From NCBI GenBank assembly GCA_017301995.1, contig JAFLEH010000037.1, forward strand, positions 1 through 64,000: DNA of 64,000 bases, read 5' to 3'. The stretch is from Verrucomicrobiota bacterium. GTDB lineage: Bacteria > Verrucomicrobiota > Verrucomicrobiia > Verrucomicrobiales > Akkermansiaceae. The notes under the pieces were generated by a model. That model saw only the letters and a list, made by a program, of their open reading frames with translations. It did no database searches and was not told the DNA's origin. This document shows positions 45,034 through 55,211 of this stretch, piece after piece (the stretch's first letter is position 1; every line of letters starts with the position of its first letter). The position numbers and the translations under genes were made by a program.

Positions 45034-45532
45034 GGTTCCTTGCCCCATACGGCGACGGCGGACGTGATCTCGCATTCCGGCTTTCCGGAGATCCTCGGGC
45101 ACATGGCGGAACGGCAGGATGGTTCCGCAAGTGGATTTCCGTTTCCGGTTTTTTGTGACGACCAGATCCGGCAGCGAGTCCGGAGCGCGCATAAATTATT
45201 AAATTTTGACCGTTTTTTCTTTGACATCGGCGCGGTTTTTGCGCAGTTGTCGGAAGCTACTGCCGATTTTGAAGTCCGGTCGTTCGCCACGTTTCCCTGC
45301 TATTTCGGAACAATCATCCTCCCCAACTGTCACAATTTCCCGGAAATCCGATAGCTCATGGTATGAACTCATTTCAGATCCGATTTTCACTCATGTTGCG
45401 CCGCCATCTCAGCCATGGGGGAGTGGGAGGTGTTGGCCCTTTTGGCGGACTTTTGCCCTTGGCTGCTTCGATCCCTACTTGTCCCCGGGCAAGCAGCGTT
45501 TGCTCCAATCGTCTTGACCCTGAGCCTAGATC
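45034..45532. other. 499-bp intergenic region before the secreted cassette
   Basis: No gene is supported. 45188-45222 is markedly AT-rich. A TTGACA-like hexamer lies at about 45222 (TTTGACATCGG), but no good -10 was identified. The promoter of the downstream secreted cassette is expected here. Confidence 0.35.
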
Positions 45533-48500
45533 ATGATAGCCCGTATGTTATCGCGAGTGGTATTGCTGTTAGCCGGAAGAGAGATCGTTCCCGCTGGCGG
45601 TGGCTTGGCAGGAGGATCGTCATGGCTGCTATCGGCCCGGATGATCGGGATTTGGAGCTTGGCATTGTCATTGCTCGCCGCGCCGCGAGTCCGCGCCACC
45701 GAATCCGCCTCTCAAACGATCCGTTTGACGAGCGGATGGAATCTGGTGTCGGTTCAGGTCGGAACCTCGTTCACGCCCGCGCAGTTCCAGGCGGCGATGG
45801 CTCAGCCGGTGCGATTGCAGCAAATCTGGGGCTATCAGCCCACCGGCAATCCCTCCGTTCCCGGTTCGTGGGAGACTTTCCAGCCGCTGCAACCTCCGGA
45901 CTTTCCATCGGATGTCACTGAGATCCGGCCCGGCAAGGGCTACTGGGTGAAGGTGAGCATGGACACCACCGTGACCATTACCGGCCCCCGCTGGGATGGC
46001 GGGGTCTCGCTGGTGCCGGGATGGAACCTCGTTGGCTTTGCCGGCCTCGATCTCGGCGAGGATGAAACCCAGGACCTCAATTCGGTGTTTGGCAGCGGGC
46101 TGGCGAGGTTGCAACAGGTCTGGACCCACGATAACGCCAGCAAACGCTTCTCCGGCTACGACCTCACTGCCGTGCCCGCCTTGCGCGAACTCAACCAGAT
46201 CCGCCCGGGCCAAGCCTACTGGGTCTATGCGCTGGAGGCGGTTTCCGTCCAGCCGGGCCCCTATGTGATCCTCCCCGGCGATGCCGACGCCTCGCCGCTC
46301 GAAACCGAGGTGGAGTTCAATGCCGCCCAGTTTCCATCCCTCCCGAATCCCGCCGACTACGCCGGCACGATGATCCGCAAGGTCCGCCCTGGCAGCGAGG
46401 ATGCGGAGTTCGACCTCAACGGCAACGGCATCATCGACACCCTCTTCACCCAATCCCACCTCAAGTTCGAGGTCGGCGTGGACCGCAAGGTCATCACCCT
46501 CGGCAACCGCGGCACCGGCATCGCCAACTGGGTGATCGCCAACGACATCCACTGGCTCTTCACCGCCGCGCCGGATGAGAAAAAGTGGCCCGGAAACAAA
46601 GGCCGGCCAAAGACCGCCTCCGGCGTGGTCTCCGCGGACAGGGACGTGGTGACTTTGTTCGTGGATCGCACTCAGTTGCCCCCCGGCAGCAGTCATGGGC
46701 AGATCACCGCTTATGTGGGTAGTTTGGTGAAAACGATCCACCTTCGGGTCGAGGTCCCCACTGCCAATGGTGACTGGCGCGGGTTGGCGACCACCAAGCG
46801 TGTGAACGGCCGGGAGATCCCGATCGGTGCCGTGGATCTCGGCATCAACCTGTTCATGAACTCGGAGAGTCCGTCGGAAAGCGGCTTCCGGGCCATCCTC
46901 AATAAGGACACTTCGTTGCTCTTTCCCCGCGATGTGTTCATGAACGGTGTTTTTTACTCCGGTAACCAGTTCAGCCTAACGACCAACTTCGAAATGCCGC
47001 CGGGCGACCGCAATGTTCCACCTTTCAATACCTTCCCTGCCAAACGGGCAACCAATGCCGCGACACCTTTGTATCAAGCGGGAGCGGACTACGATCACAA
47101 TGGCGACGGGGTTCTCGATCCCTCCAACCCATTCCCCTTCCCGTTGCGTCGCCAGATCACCCTGCTCGGCCAGCGGAGGTCCCCGGACTTCTGCGATGGC
47201 ACCTACATCGAGTCGATCACCGGGCTGCTGCCCAATGGCCAGCCGATCCTCGTGGAGGGCACCTTTTCGTTGGAGCGCCAGAACTTCGCACCCACGAAAC
47301 GCAGCATTTTCAACCAAGCCACCACGCACGCTCCGATTCTGATCGGCGGCACCAGCGGCACCTTTTACCGCGAAAGCTCCATCAATGTCGGCAGCGCCGT
47401 CTCCATCCAAGGACTGAGCCTCACCCTCGGCATGACCTTCCCGGATCCGACCAAGCTGACCATCACGCTGATCGGCCCCGGCAAGACCGTCGTGCTTCAC
47501 CAGGGCGGATCCACTTTGCCCACATCGATCAACCTCAGCGATTACAACGGCCAGCTGGGGCAGGGAACGTGGAAGATCCGGGTTGCCTGGTCATCCACCG
47601 CGGAGCGCGGCTACTTCAACTCATGGGGGATCAATATCCAAGGGCTCGCCACCTTTGCGGTGGCGGGGAAAATCGTGGGTGACACGAATGGCGACAGCAC
47701 CAATGAACCTCTCGCCGGCGCGCAGCTGGTGTTATCGGGCTCGAACGTGATCCAGCAACTTCAAACCGAGGCGGATGGCACGTTCACCATCCCGGGTCTC
47801 ACGGAAAACACCTACACCCTTTCAATTTCACGTGCGGGTTTCGAGGATCGCTTGATTTCGTTCTTCCTCAACAACGCCAACCTTTACCTTTACCATGGAA
47901 CGGAGCTGGAACGTGCCCGGAATGGCGGCGGCGCGTCGACAAATTCCTCGGTCCTGACGACCGATCCGGTGGTTCTCACTCCTCTTGTCTTGGCGAACGG
48001 ACCCGAATTGCGCGCCTCGCCTTGGATCGGGCAGGAGGATTTGTTCGTGCGCCTCAGCGCGCTGCTTTCGCAGTCAAGCCTCAACCAGATCGGTGGCAGC
48101 ATCACCTCCTCGACCTGGAATTTCGGTGACGGCTCGCCGCTGGTCGTCTCGACCGATTCGCCCGACGACGCGGCGGGAGACACCGCCGCCACCCATACCT
48201 TCACGACCCCGGACACCTATACCGTCACCGTGCAGGTTTCGGGTCCATCAGGTTCGCTCCCAACCATGTCCCGCGTGGTTCATGTGCAACGCGCGACTCC
48301 CGATCCCCTCATGCCTCCCTCGCAGACCGCGGAGGGTTCAGTCCCGCCCCCCCAAGTGCTCGTTGCCGGCTTTGTGGGTGGGTTTGCCGCTCCCTTGGAC
48401 AACCCGAATGTGGTCGAAGTCGCCCCGGGGGCGGGAACGACCGACCAGACGATTCTGGTCCGTCAAAGCGATGGCCACCCGGTGTCCGTCACGCTCACTG

Positions 48501-48880
48501 GAATCCATCGCGGCACCGTCTGGCAGGAATCGAAACGCGATACCGCCTCTTTTGACATCGACCGGGAACCGCTCATCGCCGAATCGAACGCCACCGACTT
48601 CCGCCCTGGCGCTGAGGACTCGGACTTCACCGGCCAATGGTATGTGAGTGGCGATGGCACGGCGACCTTCCCCTTCGGGTTCCGTCCGTTCGATCCGCTG
48701 GATGATCCGGCGTCCGATTCCTCGCCCGGGACCTTCGGCTCCTATCAGCCCCCGACGGTCGGAGGAGAGCCGATCCCCGAGCGATTCCGCTGTTTTGTCA
48801 CTCTTGGCGGCGGCGTGTTCGCCTCCCGCGCCCTTCAGTCCGGCGACTTCAAGCTTCAGGTCGGCCGGGTCGAACCTTGA
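45533..48880 (+). CDS. Cassette protein A1: large secreted P-domain/PKD protein
   Basis: The protein has 1115 residues. A hydrophobic signal lies before SQTIRLTSGWN; the start may also be at 45641, giving MIGIWSLALSLLAA. Two related modules of about 75 residues (66-140, GWNLVSVQVG to GKGYWV; 161-231, GWNLVGFAG to GQAYWV) begin the mature part. A BACON/Ig-like stretch, a long unassigned core, a P (proprotein convertase) domain (about 616-703, YFNSWGINIQG), a carboxypeptidase-regulatory-like domain (about 708-772) and a PKD domain (about 852-909) follow. No catalytic protease domain is seen. It should be secreted or surface-bound and is the first gene of the duplicated cassette. Confidence 0.82.
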   Translation: MIARMLSRVVLLLAGREIVPAGGGLAGGSSWLLSARMIGIWSLALSLLAAPRVRATESASQTIRLTSGWNLVSVQVGTSFTPAQFQAAMAQPVRLQQIWGYQPTGNPSVPGSWETFQPLQPPDFPSDVTEIRPGKGYWVKVSMDTTVTITGPRWDGGVSLVPGWNLVGFAGLDLGEDETQDLNSVFGSGLARLQQVWTHDNASKRFSGYDLTAVPALRELNQIRPGQAYWVYALEAVSVQPGPYVILPGDADASPLETEVEFNAAQFPSLPNPADYAGTMIRKVRPGSEDAEFDLNGNGIIDTLFTQSHLKFEVGVDRKVITLGNRGTGIANWVIANDIHWLFTAAPDEKKWPGNKGRPKTASGVVSADRDVVTLFVDRTQLPPGSSHGQITAYVGSLVKTIHLRVEVPTANGDWRGLATTKRVNGREIPIGAVDLGINLFMNSESPSESGFRAILNKDTSLLFPRDVFMNGVFYSGNQFSLTTNFEMPPGDRNVPPFNTFPAKRATNAATPLYQAGADYDHNGDGVLDPSNPFPFPLRRQITLLGQRRSPDFCDGTYIESITGLLPNGQPILVEGTFSLERQNFAPTKRSIFNQATTHAPILIGGTSGTFYRESSINVGSAVSIQGLSLTLGMTFPDPTKLTITLIGPGKTVVLHQGGSTLPTSINLSDYNGQLGQGTWKIRVAWSSTAERGYFNSWGINIQGLATFAVAGKIVGDTNGDSTNEPLAGAQLVLSGSNVIQQLQTEADGTFTIPGLTENTYTLSISRAGFEDRLISFFLNNANLYLYHGTELERARNGGGASTNSSVLTTDPVVLTPLVLANGPELRASPWIGQEDLFVRLSALLSQSSLNQIGGSITSSTWNFGDGSPLVVSTDSPDDAAGDTAATHTFTTPDTYTVTVQVSGPSGSLPTMSRVVHVQRATPDPLMPPSQTAEGSVPPPQVLVAGFVGGFAAPLDNPNVVEVAPGAGTTDQTILVRQSDGHPVSVTLTGIHRGTVWQESKRDTASFDIDREPLIAESNATDFRPGAEDSDFTGQWYVSGDGTATFPFGFRPFDPLDDPASDSSPGTFGSYQPPTVGGEPIPERFRCFVTLGGGVFASRALQSGDFKLQVGRVEP

Positions 48881-48917
48881 TTCAACCCCATCCATTCATC
48901 TCCCACCAACTCATGCC

Positions 48918-50909
48918 ATGATCCAACCATTCCGCCACCTCGCCATCCTGTCGTTGCTTTGGGCGCTTTTCGCCCCGGTCGCTGTCGCCCAGACCGCTTC
49001 TCCCAAGCTCATTCCTTTTCAGGGACGCCTCACCAAACAGGACGGGGGAAGCTACGCGAACAACCAATACACCCTCACCTTCAACCTCTACGACCAGGCC
49101 ATCGGCGGCAACACCGTATGGACCGAGCGCCACGAGAAGGTCTCGGTCATCAACGGCATGGTCAATGTCTTCCTCGGCTCGGTCGCCGGCATCGGCAATG
49201 TTAACTTCGCCACCACCAAATATCTCGGCATCACCGTCGATGCCGATGACAACCCCGCCACCCCCGATCCCGAAATGGTGCCTCGCACCATGATTATTCC
49301 GGCCTTCCATGCCAAGAACTCCGACACGCTCGCAGGGTTCGATTGGTCGGCCATTCTCGAGGGAGGATCAAACAACCCCCAGAATGCGTTTATCCGCGGC
49401 GACCGGATTTCACTGGGGTCCATCACTTCGGATCGGATCGTGGATGGGACGATAACTTTCGCTGATCTGCAGCCGGGAATTGTCGATTCACTTAGCGGGT
49501 CATTGGTTCAGTCGGCGCCCGTGCCGAGTTTCACCGCTCTGGAAGATATTGCGGCTCTGGATGCGGTGGCCGTGCAAACAGACAATTTGGGAATCTCCAA
49601 AATCGTGAAGGCGAGCACTGCTGATGGTTCGCGGAGCGCATTCTATGGCTTTGCAAAGGCAGCGGCCTCAGCCGGTGATCCCGTGACCGTTCAACAGTAT
49701 GGACCTTTATCAGGATTCTCCAATCTTGTGACGGGCATGTCTCATTATCTTGGCTCAGTCAACGGACAGATCACTGCCACTGGTGGTTCAGTTCCGGTTT
49801 ACGTTGGTCATGCGATGTCTTCTTCCGTTCTCTTTGTGGACTCATTTGGAGCAACACGATCATGGGGAGGTTCCAATTATTGGGGAAATGGTTCGGATGG
49901 GGAGTTGGACACAGCAATCGCTGGGAGCCAAAATTTCGGAAATACCCTGGATGGTCCCGTTGTCGTCAAGCAGTTTTCCAGCTTGAGAATCCGTGCCGGG
50001 CACACGGTTACAACACAAAGCCGCTGCAAAGGTCTTGTGGTCTATGTCAACGGCGATTGCACGATTGACGGAACACTGAGTATGACCGCCAGAGGGGCAA
50101 GTGTGAATCCTGTTGCCATACCCGATACGGGGATTCGTTTGGTGCGTATCAAATCCGATGGGCCAGGGCAATCTTTAGCAGCGTCAGATTTGGGATCAAC
50201 AGGGGTGGGTGAGGTAGGTGACGCCTGGAAAAGTATCGAACTTTATCAGCGAGGTGCCGTAGGTAATGGCAAGATCTACACGATTGCGAAAACTGGTGGA
50301 GCAGGGGGGGCAGCCATTAGTTTCTATTCTCAGAATTATAATGGAACTCTTGGAAACAACGGTTTGTCCAAACAGGATGGATCTGGAGGAGGAGGATCGG
50401 GAACCGCAACTGGGGGGACTTCTGGTAGGGGCGGTGCGGGGACTTGTTACTCTGGCGGTGCTGGAGGGGGAGGGTTTTCAGCGGGCACTGATAATGGGGG
50501 CGTTGCGGGTAGCGGATCAGACACTGGTGGTGCTGGTGGAAACGGTGTCCAGACACCCTACAACGGTATCCAATGGGCATCTGCCGGGGGAGGAGCAGGA
50601 AATCTCGGGGGGGCAGGGGCTAATGGCAACGGTGTAGGATATAAGGGCGCGGATGGCACTGGTGGGCTCCTGATCCTGCTCGTGAAGGGTAACCTTACTA
50701 TAGGCGCTAGTGGAATGATTGAGTCCCGTGGTTCGCCAGGTGGTGATGGTGGTCGCGCAGGAGGTTCTTCCGGAGGTGGCAGGATTTTGGTCCTGCATGG
50801 CGGAACATATTCGGCTGCAAATCAACCTACGGCGGTAGGCGGCTCAAGAACGGGCAATGGCGGCGCGGGCGGGGATGGTTCCGTCACTGTTGAGAAAATC
50901 AATCCTTAA
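48918..50909 (+). CDS. Cassette protein B1: glycine-rich fibre-like secreted protein
   Basis: The protein has 663 residues from MIQPFRHLAILSLLWALFAP, a clear signal peptide. The N-terminal domain (about 30-160; IPFQGRLTKQDGGSY, FNLYDQAIGG, INGMVNVFLGSV, LGITVDADDNPATPDPEM) is a beta-rich module. A middle region (VVVKQFSSLRIRAGHTVTTQ, CKGLVVYVNGDCTIDGTLS) and a Gly-rich tail of about 200 residues (GGAGG-type) resemble phage tail-fibre and adhesin tips. The second half has lower GC. It starts 37 bp after A1, so the genes are likely co-transcribed. The paralogue is at 58637. Confidence 0.8.
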   Translation: MIQPFRHLAILSLLWALFAPVAVAQTASPKLIPFQGRLTKQDGGSYANNQYTLTFNLYDQAIGGNTVWTERHEKVSVINGMVNVFLGSVAGIGNVNFATTKYLGITVDADDNPATPDPEMVPRTMIIPAFHAKNSDTLAGFDWSAILEGGSNNPQNAFIRGDRISLGSITSDRIVDGTITFADLQPGIVDSLSGSLVQSAPVPSFTALEDIAALDAVAVQTDNLGISKIVKASTADGSRSAFYGFAKAAASAGDPVTVQQYGPLSGFSNLVTGMSHYLGSVNGQITATGGSVPVYVGHAMSSSVLFVDSFGATRSWGGSNYWGNGSDGELDTAIAGSQNFGNTLDGPVVVKQFSSLRIRAGHTVTTQSRCKGLVVYVNGDCTIDGTLSMTARGASVNPVAIPDTGIRLVRIKSDGPGQSLAASDLGSTGVGEVGDAWKSIELYQRGAVGNGKIYTIAKTGGAGGAAISFYSQNYNGTLGNNGLSKQDGSGGGGSGTATGGTSGRGGAGTCYSGGAGGGGFSAGTDNGGVAGSGSDTGGAGGNGVQTPYNGIQWASAGGGAGNLGGAGANGNGVGYKGADGTGGLLILLVKGNLTIGASGMIESRGSPGGDGGRAGGSSGGGRILVLHGGTYSAANQPTAVGGSRTGNGGAGGDGSVTVEKINP

Positions 50910-50920
50910 CTATCCCTTCC

Positions 50921-53900
50921 ATGCCCTACCCGAATCACACCGCCTTCCCGTGGCGATTTATTCCCCTCGCTGCGCTTTTGCTTATTGCAGGAGCCGTCCA
51001 CGCCCAATCCCTCCGCTTCTTCGCCCGTCCGGCGGAGGCTTTCGAGGGGGATGCCGTAGTGTTCACCTACATCGGCGACAAGCCGGGCACGGTGCCGCTA
51101 TCGCAGATCCGGTCATGGAAGTGGGATTTCAACGGCGACGGGCAATGGGACGAGGAAAAGACGGTCGGTGAGGTCGATGGATTCACGGGTGCAGTCACCC
51201 AAGCCGTGGACATCAATACGACCTGGTATGCGACCTATGTGGAATCCGAAACGCCCGATGGGGTGCATGCGGTGACTCCCGTTTTGGAAGTCACCTACGA
51301 TGCCGGAACGGGGTCGGTGACTCTCCCTCAGGTCGGCGTTACCGAGAACACACTCGGCCCAACCGGAGTCGCCCCGGATCCGGACAGGGAAGTTTTCATC
51401 AAGCGCCGTTCCGTGGGCAATGCGGATGTGACGGTGAACTTCAGTGTCAATCCGCGTTTGACCGACTACCCCGTGGCGCAAGGTGCGCCGGTGCGCCTCT
51501 ATTCCCAAGTCAAACCGGTGGGCAACCGGACGCTGAGCGGGGTGGGCTACCTGTGGACGATCAATCCCGCTGGCGGCGGGCAGGCGATCATCCGCAGCGA
51601 AGCGAACCCTAATCTCAGCGGACTCGCCGTCGGCAGTTATGATGTCACGCTCAAGGCCACCTACACCGTGAGCTATCCGGACAAGCAGGGCCAGACGGTG
51701 CAGACAACCAATTCCGCAGGCGTCACCGAGACCAAGCGGGACGCGTTCCGGGTGGTCACGGTGCCGGAGTCCTTGAAGAAGGGCCGCGCCTACCGCCGTG
51801 GATTTCCGGAAACCTTCGGCTGGGAGGACATCATGCAGGCGTATCAGGCACTCGGGCCGAACAACAACCGCTATGTCTATTTCAACCACTTCGAGGACGC
51901 CTTCTTCCAGCAGCAGGGCAAAATGCTGACCGATGCCGAAAAAGCCGATCCCGACAAACGCAAGGAGATGGCCGAGATCGTCAACGAGAGCCTGCAAGGG
52001 CAACAACTCGTCGCCAACCAGCGGTTGGTCGAGGCACTGCGCGTTAAATACCCGCGTCTTGCAACCAACATTGACCCCGAGCGGGGCGATCGTCTCAACC
52101 CGCCGGCGGGAACCCGCGCCGAGACGGCCGCTATCGACCAGGCATTGCTCGATTACCAACTTCCGCTCTACTACGCGGCCACTGCCATTCAACTCTACGG
52201 CGCGGACATCCTGCGTAACAAGGCCCCGGAAGGTGCCGAAGCCTACCCACAGTTCCCTCAATACCTGACTGTTGAGGACCCCACGCTCAGCCAGGCACCC
52301 ATTCCGATCAAGAACGAGTATTGGCAGCTTACCACCACCTTCGAGCGCATGTGCCTCGGCCGGATGGAAAAGGCGAAAAAACTCTACCGCCTCAGCGCCC
52401 AGGACAACACCGCCCTGGCCGAGGCGAAGGACGAGGCCAAGGTGACCGGCCTTCACAGTTACCTCGGCATGGCCCTGCTCGCCTCCGGCCAGACCGAGCA
52501 AAACTACCAGCTCAACGAGGGCAACAACCTGCTCGCCCACCAGAAGAACGCCCGCGATCTCTTCGAGCGGATCAACGCCGGCATCAACCCGCTGGGCAAC
52601 GACGGCAGCTTCATTCCGAACGAAAGTTTCGCCGCGATCTATCAGGACGCCCAGGAGGCGGTGGCCGACGCGCGGGAGGCGGAAATCAACGCCCGTCAGG
52701 AAACCCGGACTTACGAGCACTACCAATCCGAACTCCGCAGCGAACATCTCGCCCAGCGCAACAACTACCTCACGCCGCTCAAGAACCTCACCAGCATCGA
52801 TCCGACGCTTTACAACGACCTGCGGACCGTCGATGACCAACGGGACTACCGCGCAGTTGTGCAAAGCCGGGTGGAGGCTTTGCTGAAGGACTATCCGAAT
52901 GCGGATGCTAAAATCCTTGGGGAACTCGGGAGTAACGTGATTTCGGTGTTGGATGCGGCAAAAGGAGTAGAGCAGGCAAAAAATGATCTCGGGAATCTCT
53001 ACGCTAGAGTCGATCTGGCAAAGTGGGGGAACTCGAGGATGACGGCAATAATCCAATCAAGTTCGAAACAACTTCAGAATATTGATATTTTGCAGGGAAT
53101 TGTTGACGGTTTGTTGACTGCTGCACAAGTCCAACCTGGTCCTGCTGCTCCAGCGCAGGTTGGAATAGCGCTATCTGGCGGGGTGACGCGGGGCCTTATT
53201 TCCGCTCAACGAACCGTTATCCAAACCATCCAGCAGGTTGAGATAAATGACTTAACAAACGAAAGGGAAATCCGCGGGCTTCTGCTGGAAGTCGGCAATC
53301 TAGGCATCGCTATCGACCGGGCGGTGAACAATCTCCGCCAATCCCAGCTCGCCCTCGACAACCAGCTCGCCCGGATGGACCGGATGATCGAGGACCTGGC
53401 GCACACGCGTGAGACGGCGGCCGACCTCTACTTCCAGGACCCGAGTTTCCGCGTCGTCGTCTCGCAGGCGATGCGGCGGGCGGAGGCGGAGATGGATTTC
53501 GCGATCGACCGACTTTACCGCCTGGCGAAGACGCTGGAATACGAATGGACTGAGGCCTATCAGAATCCGATCATCGTCCCGGTCAACAGCCAGGAGCCGG
53601 CGAGTTTGGAGAACCCCTTGTTCGACCAATTCACCCAGACCGATTCCCTGTTCTTCATCCGCGGCGCGGACGAGGCCAAGGACTACCTGGACGCCTTGAA
53701 GGCCTGGGACAGCAAGCTGCGCCGGATCAACATCGTGAGCGTGCGCGGACCGAACCACAGCGGGCCGATCACCGCCGAGCCGATCTCGATGCGCGAGACG
53801 ATCCTCAACCTCAAGCCGGACTCCACCCGTGGCTACACGCTCGACCACAGCATCCGCGATTTTCGCAACTATCTCGAAGGTCGGCGCCAAGATAACTACT

Positions 53901-54400
53901 ACAACACCGTCAACAAGTCTCTGGAAATCCCCTTTGCCACCACCATCGAGGACAACCGCTATTTCCCGGCCACCGGCAGCCGCTGGAACATGCGTGTCCA
54001 TTCCATCGCGGTGGATGTCTATGCCGAAAGCGGCTTCTCCGACAAACAGGTGACGGAGATCGACCTGATCCAGAGCGGAGTAGTCAGCCTGCGGCGCTTC
54101 TTCGCCAATCCTCCGACGGCCGACGACCTGCGCAAGCTCACCTTCAATGTGGACGACATCGACCGCACCGCCTTTGCCGTCGCCTTCCCCGCCCGAATCA
54201 ACGGCGCGACCGGCGGGCGGCCGGTCACCGAGTTCGACAACCTCGGCCTGAAGAACCGCCCGGTGGCCGCCACCAACTGGATCCTCCGCATCAACACCGG
54301 AGGCCCCACCAACCGCAACATCGACTTCACCAAGATCAAGGACATCGTGATCCGCTACACCTACACCTTCGGCAATCCGGAGGAGTTCCCCAATTTTTAA
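50921..54400 (+). CDS. Cassette protein C1: long helical exported protein, Tc-toxin A-like C-terminus
   Basis: The protein has 1159 residues. A signal peptide (ending VHAQS) is followed by a PKD-like domain (about 38-85, IRSWKWDFNGDG) and an Ig-like region to about 290. A long helical part (about 300-900) contains coiled coils. A hydrophobic Ala/Gly-rich segment (about 720-780) separates helices. The C-terminal beta part (about 990-1159; NNRYFPA-type DNRYFPATGSRWNMRV, TEIDLIQSGVVSLRR, TNWILRI, DFTKIKDIVIRYTY) resembles the TcB-binding end of TcA proteins. This is inference from motif order; no database search was possible. It starts 11 bp after B1. Confidence 0.72.
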   Translation: MPYPNHTAFPWRFIPLAALLLIAGAVHAQSLRFFARPAEAFEGDAVVFTYIGDKPGTVPLSQIRSWKWDFNGDGQWDEEKTVGEVDGFTGAVTQAVDINTTWYATYVESETPDGVHAVTPVLEVTYDAGTGSVTLPQVGVTENTLGPTGVAPDPDREVFIKRRSVGNADVTVNFSVNPRLTDYPVAQGAPVRLYSQVKPVGNRTLSGVGYLWTINPAGGGQAIIRSEANPNLSGLAVGSYDVTLKATYTVSYPDKQGQTVQTTNSAGVTETKRDAFRVVTVPESLKKGRAYRRGFPETFGWEDIMQAYQALGPNNNRYVYFNHFEDAFFQQQGKMLTDAEKADPDKRKEMAEIVNESLQGQQLVANQRLVEALRVKYPRLATNIDPERGDRLNPPAGTRAETAAIDQALLDYQLPLYYAATAIQLYGADILRNKAPEGAEAYPQFPQYLTVEDPTLSQAPIPIKNEYWQLTTTFERMCLGRMEKAKKLYRLSAQDNTALAEAKDEAKVTGLHSYLGMALLASGQTEQNYQLNEGNNLLAHQKNARDLFERINAGINPLGNDGSFIPNESFAAIYQDAQEAVADAREAEINARQETRTYEHYQSELRSEHLAQRNNYLTPLKNLTSIDPTLYNDLRTVDDQRDYRAVVQSRVEALLKDYPNADAKILGELGSNVISVLDAAKGVEQAKNDLGNLYARVDLAKWGNSRMTAIIQSSSKQLQNIDILQGIVDGLLTAAQVQPGPAAPAQVGIALSGGVTRGLISAQRTVIQTIQQVEINDLTNEREIRGLLLEVGNLGIAIDRAVNNLRQSQLALDNQLARMDRMIEDLAHTRETAADLYFQDPSFRVVVSQAMRRAEAEMDFAIDRLYRLAKTLEYEWTEAYQNPIIVPVNSQEPASLENPLFDQFTQTDSLFFIRGADEAKDYLDALKAWDSKLRRINIVSVRGPNHSGPITAEPISMRETILNLKPDSTRGYTLDHSIRDFRNYLEGRRQDNYYNTVNKSLEIPFATTIEDNRYFPATGSRWNMRVHSIAVDVYAESGFSDKQVTEIDLIQSGVVSLRRFFANPPTADDLRKLTFNVDDIDRTAFAVAFPARINGATGGRPVTEFDNLGLKNRPVAATNWILRINTGGPTNRNIDFTKIKDIVIRYTYTFGNPEEFPNF

Positions 54401-54419
54401 CAACCAACCGAATCATTCC

Positions 54420-55211
54420 ATGAAACGCGTCGTCATACTCATGCTGGCTTCCTGCGCGCCGGTTATCGGCAAGCTGCCGGAACTGGACACGGTCTTCTGG
54501 GGCCAGGTGCGCCACAAGACGAACCAGCCGCTGGTGCCCCTCGCGGGTGCCCAGATCCAGGTGATGGCCCGGCTCAACGGGGTCACCATCGCCACGGCGG
54601 AGATAGCCCCTGGGTCCTCCGCATTCAAACTGAAGGTGCCGATGGACGACGGCATCAACCCCCGCCTGCCCGGCACCTCGCGCTTCAACGAGCGGGTGCG
54701 GATTTTCGTTCGCAGCAATGTTCTGGGCGAGGAATATGAGGCGATGGAGTCGGTGTCCTCAGACGGGCTTTTGGTGGCTGCCGGAAAAGACGAAGCCGTG
54801 AAACCCGCGTCCACGCTCTCGGTTGCGGCGGATTTCGGAAGCGCGGGAGCCTCCCCCATGGCGCAGTGGCTGATGGCCTACGGACTGGCCCCCGATGCGA
54901 CCTCCGCCGATGCCGATGGCGATGGCACCGAGAACGGAGCCGAATTCGCTGCGGATACCGATCCGCTCGATCCCACGAAGAAATTCCGCATCATGGAAGT
55001 CACGCGCATGGCCGGTAACAACTTCGTCAAATTCGGACCGATCCGTTCGACCCGCCAATACACGATTTGGTGCTCCCCCAGCCTCGGCCAGGACTCCTGG
55101 TCCAGCGTGGGAAGCCTGACGCCCGGCACCGATGGCGACTACTTCCTCTTCGGCCACCCCACGCCCGCGTCCCCCAATGTGTTCTACCGCCTCGAAGTCC
55201 ATGCACCCTGA
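54420..55211 (+). CDS. Cassette protein D1: small exported protein with calcium-repeat-like segment
   Basis: The protein has 263 residues with an N-terminal hydrophobic signal (MKRVVILMLASCAPVIG). The middle has a thrombospondin-3/EF-like segment (DADGDGTENGAEFAADTDPLDPTKKF), seen in surface proteins that bind calcium. The end (STRQYTIWCSPSLGQDSW to VFYRLEVHAP) is the beta module common at the end of verrucomicrobial secreted proteins and related to the frame at 35631. It starts 19 bp after C1. No second copy is seen before the window ends, though one may lie beyond C2. Confidence 0.75.
   Translation: MKRVVILMLASCAPVIGKLPELDTVFWGQVRHKTNQPLVPLAGAQIQVMARLNGVTIATAEIAPGSSAFKLKVPMDDGINPRLPGTSRFNERVRIFVRSNVLGEEYEAMESVSSDGLLVAAGKDEAVKPASTLSVAADFGSAGASPMAQWLMAYGLAPDATSADADGDGTENGAEFAADTDPLDPTKKFRIMEVTRMAGNNFVKFGPIRSTRQYTIWCSPSLGQDSWSSVGSLTPGTDGDYFLFGHPTPASPNVFYRLEVHAP

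Noticed and set aside
50266-50637. Extra gene inside the glycine-rich tail of B1
   Set aside because: Frame-shifted reading of Gly-rich codons; the tail is explained by B1.
48918-50909. Prophage tail-fibre assignment for B1 and B2
   Set aside because: Glycine-rich fibre-like features are present, but there are signal peptides and no phage structural genes nearby.
51113-53056. 647-codon minus-strand frame over C1
   Set aside because: Antisense of a gene with a clear paralogue, signal peptide and domains.
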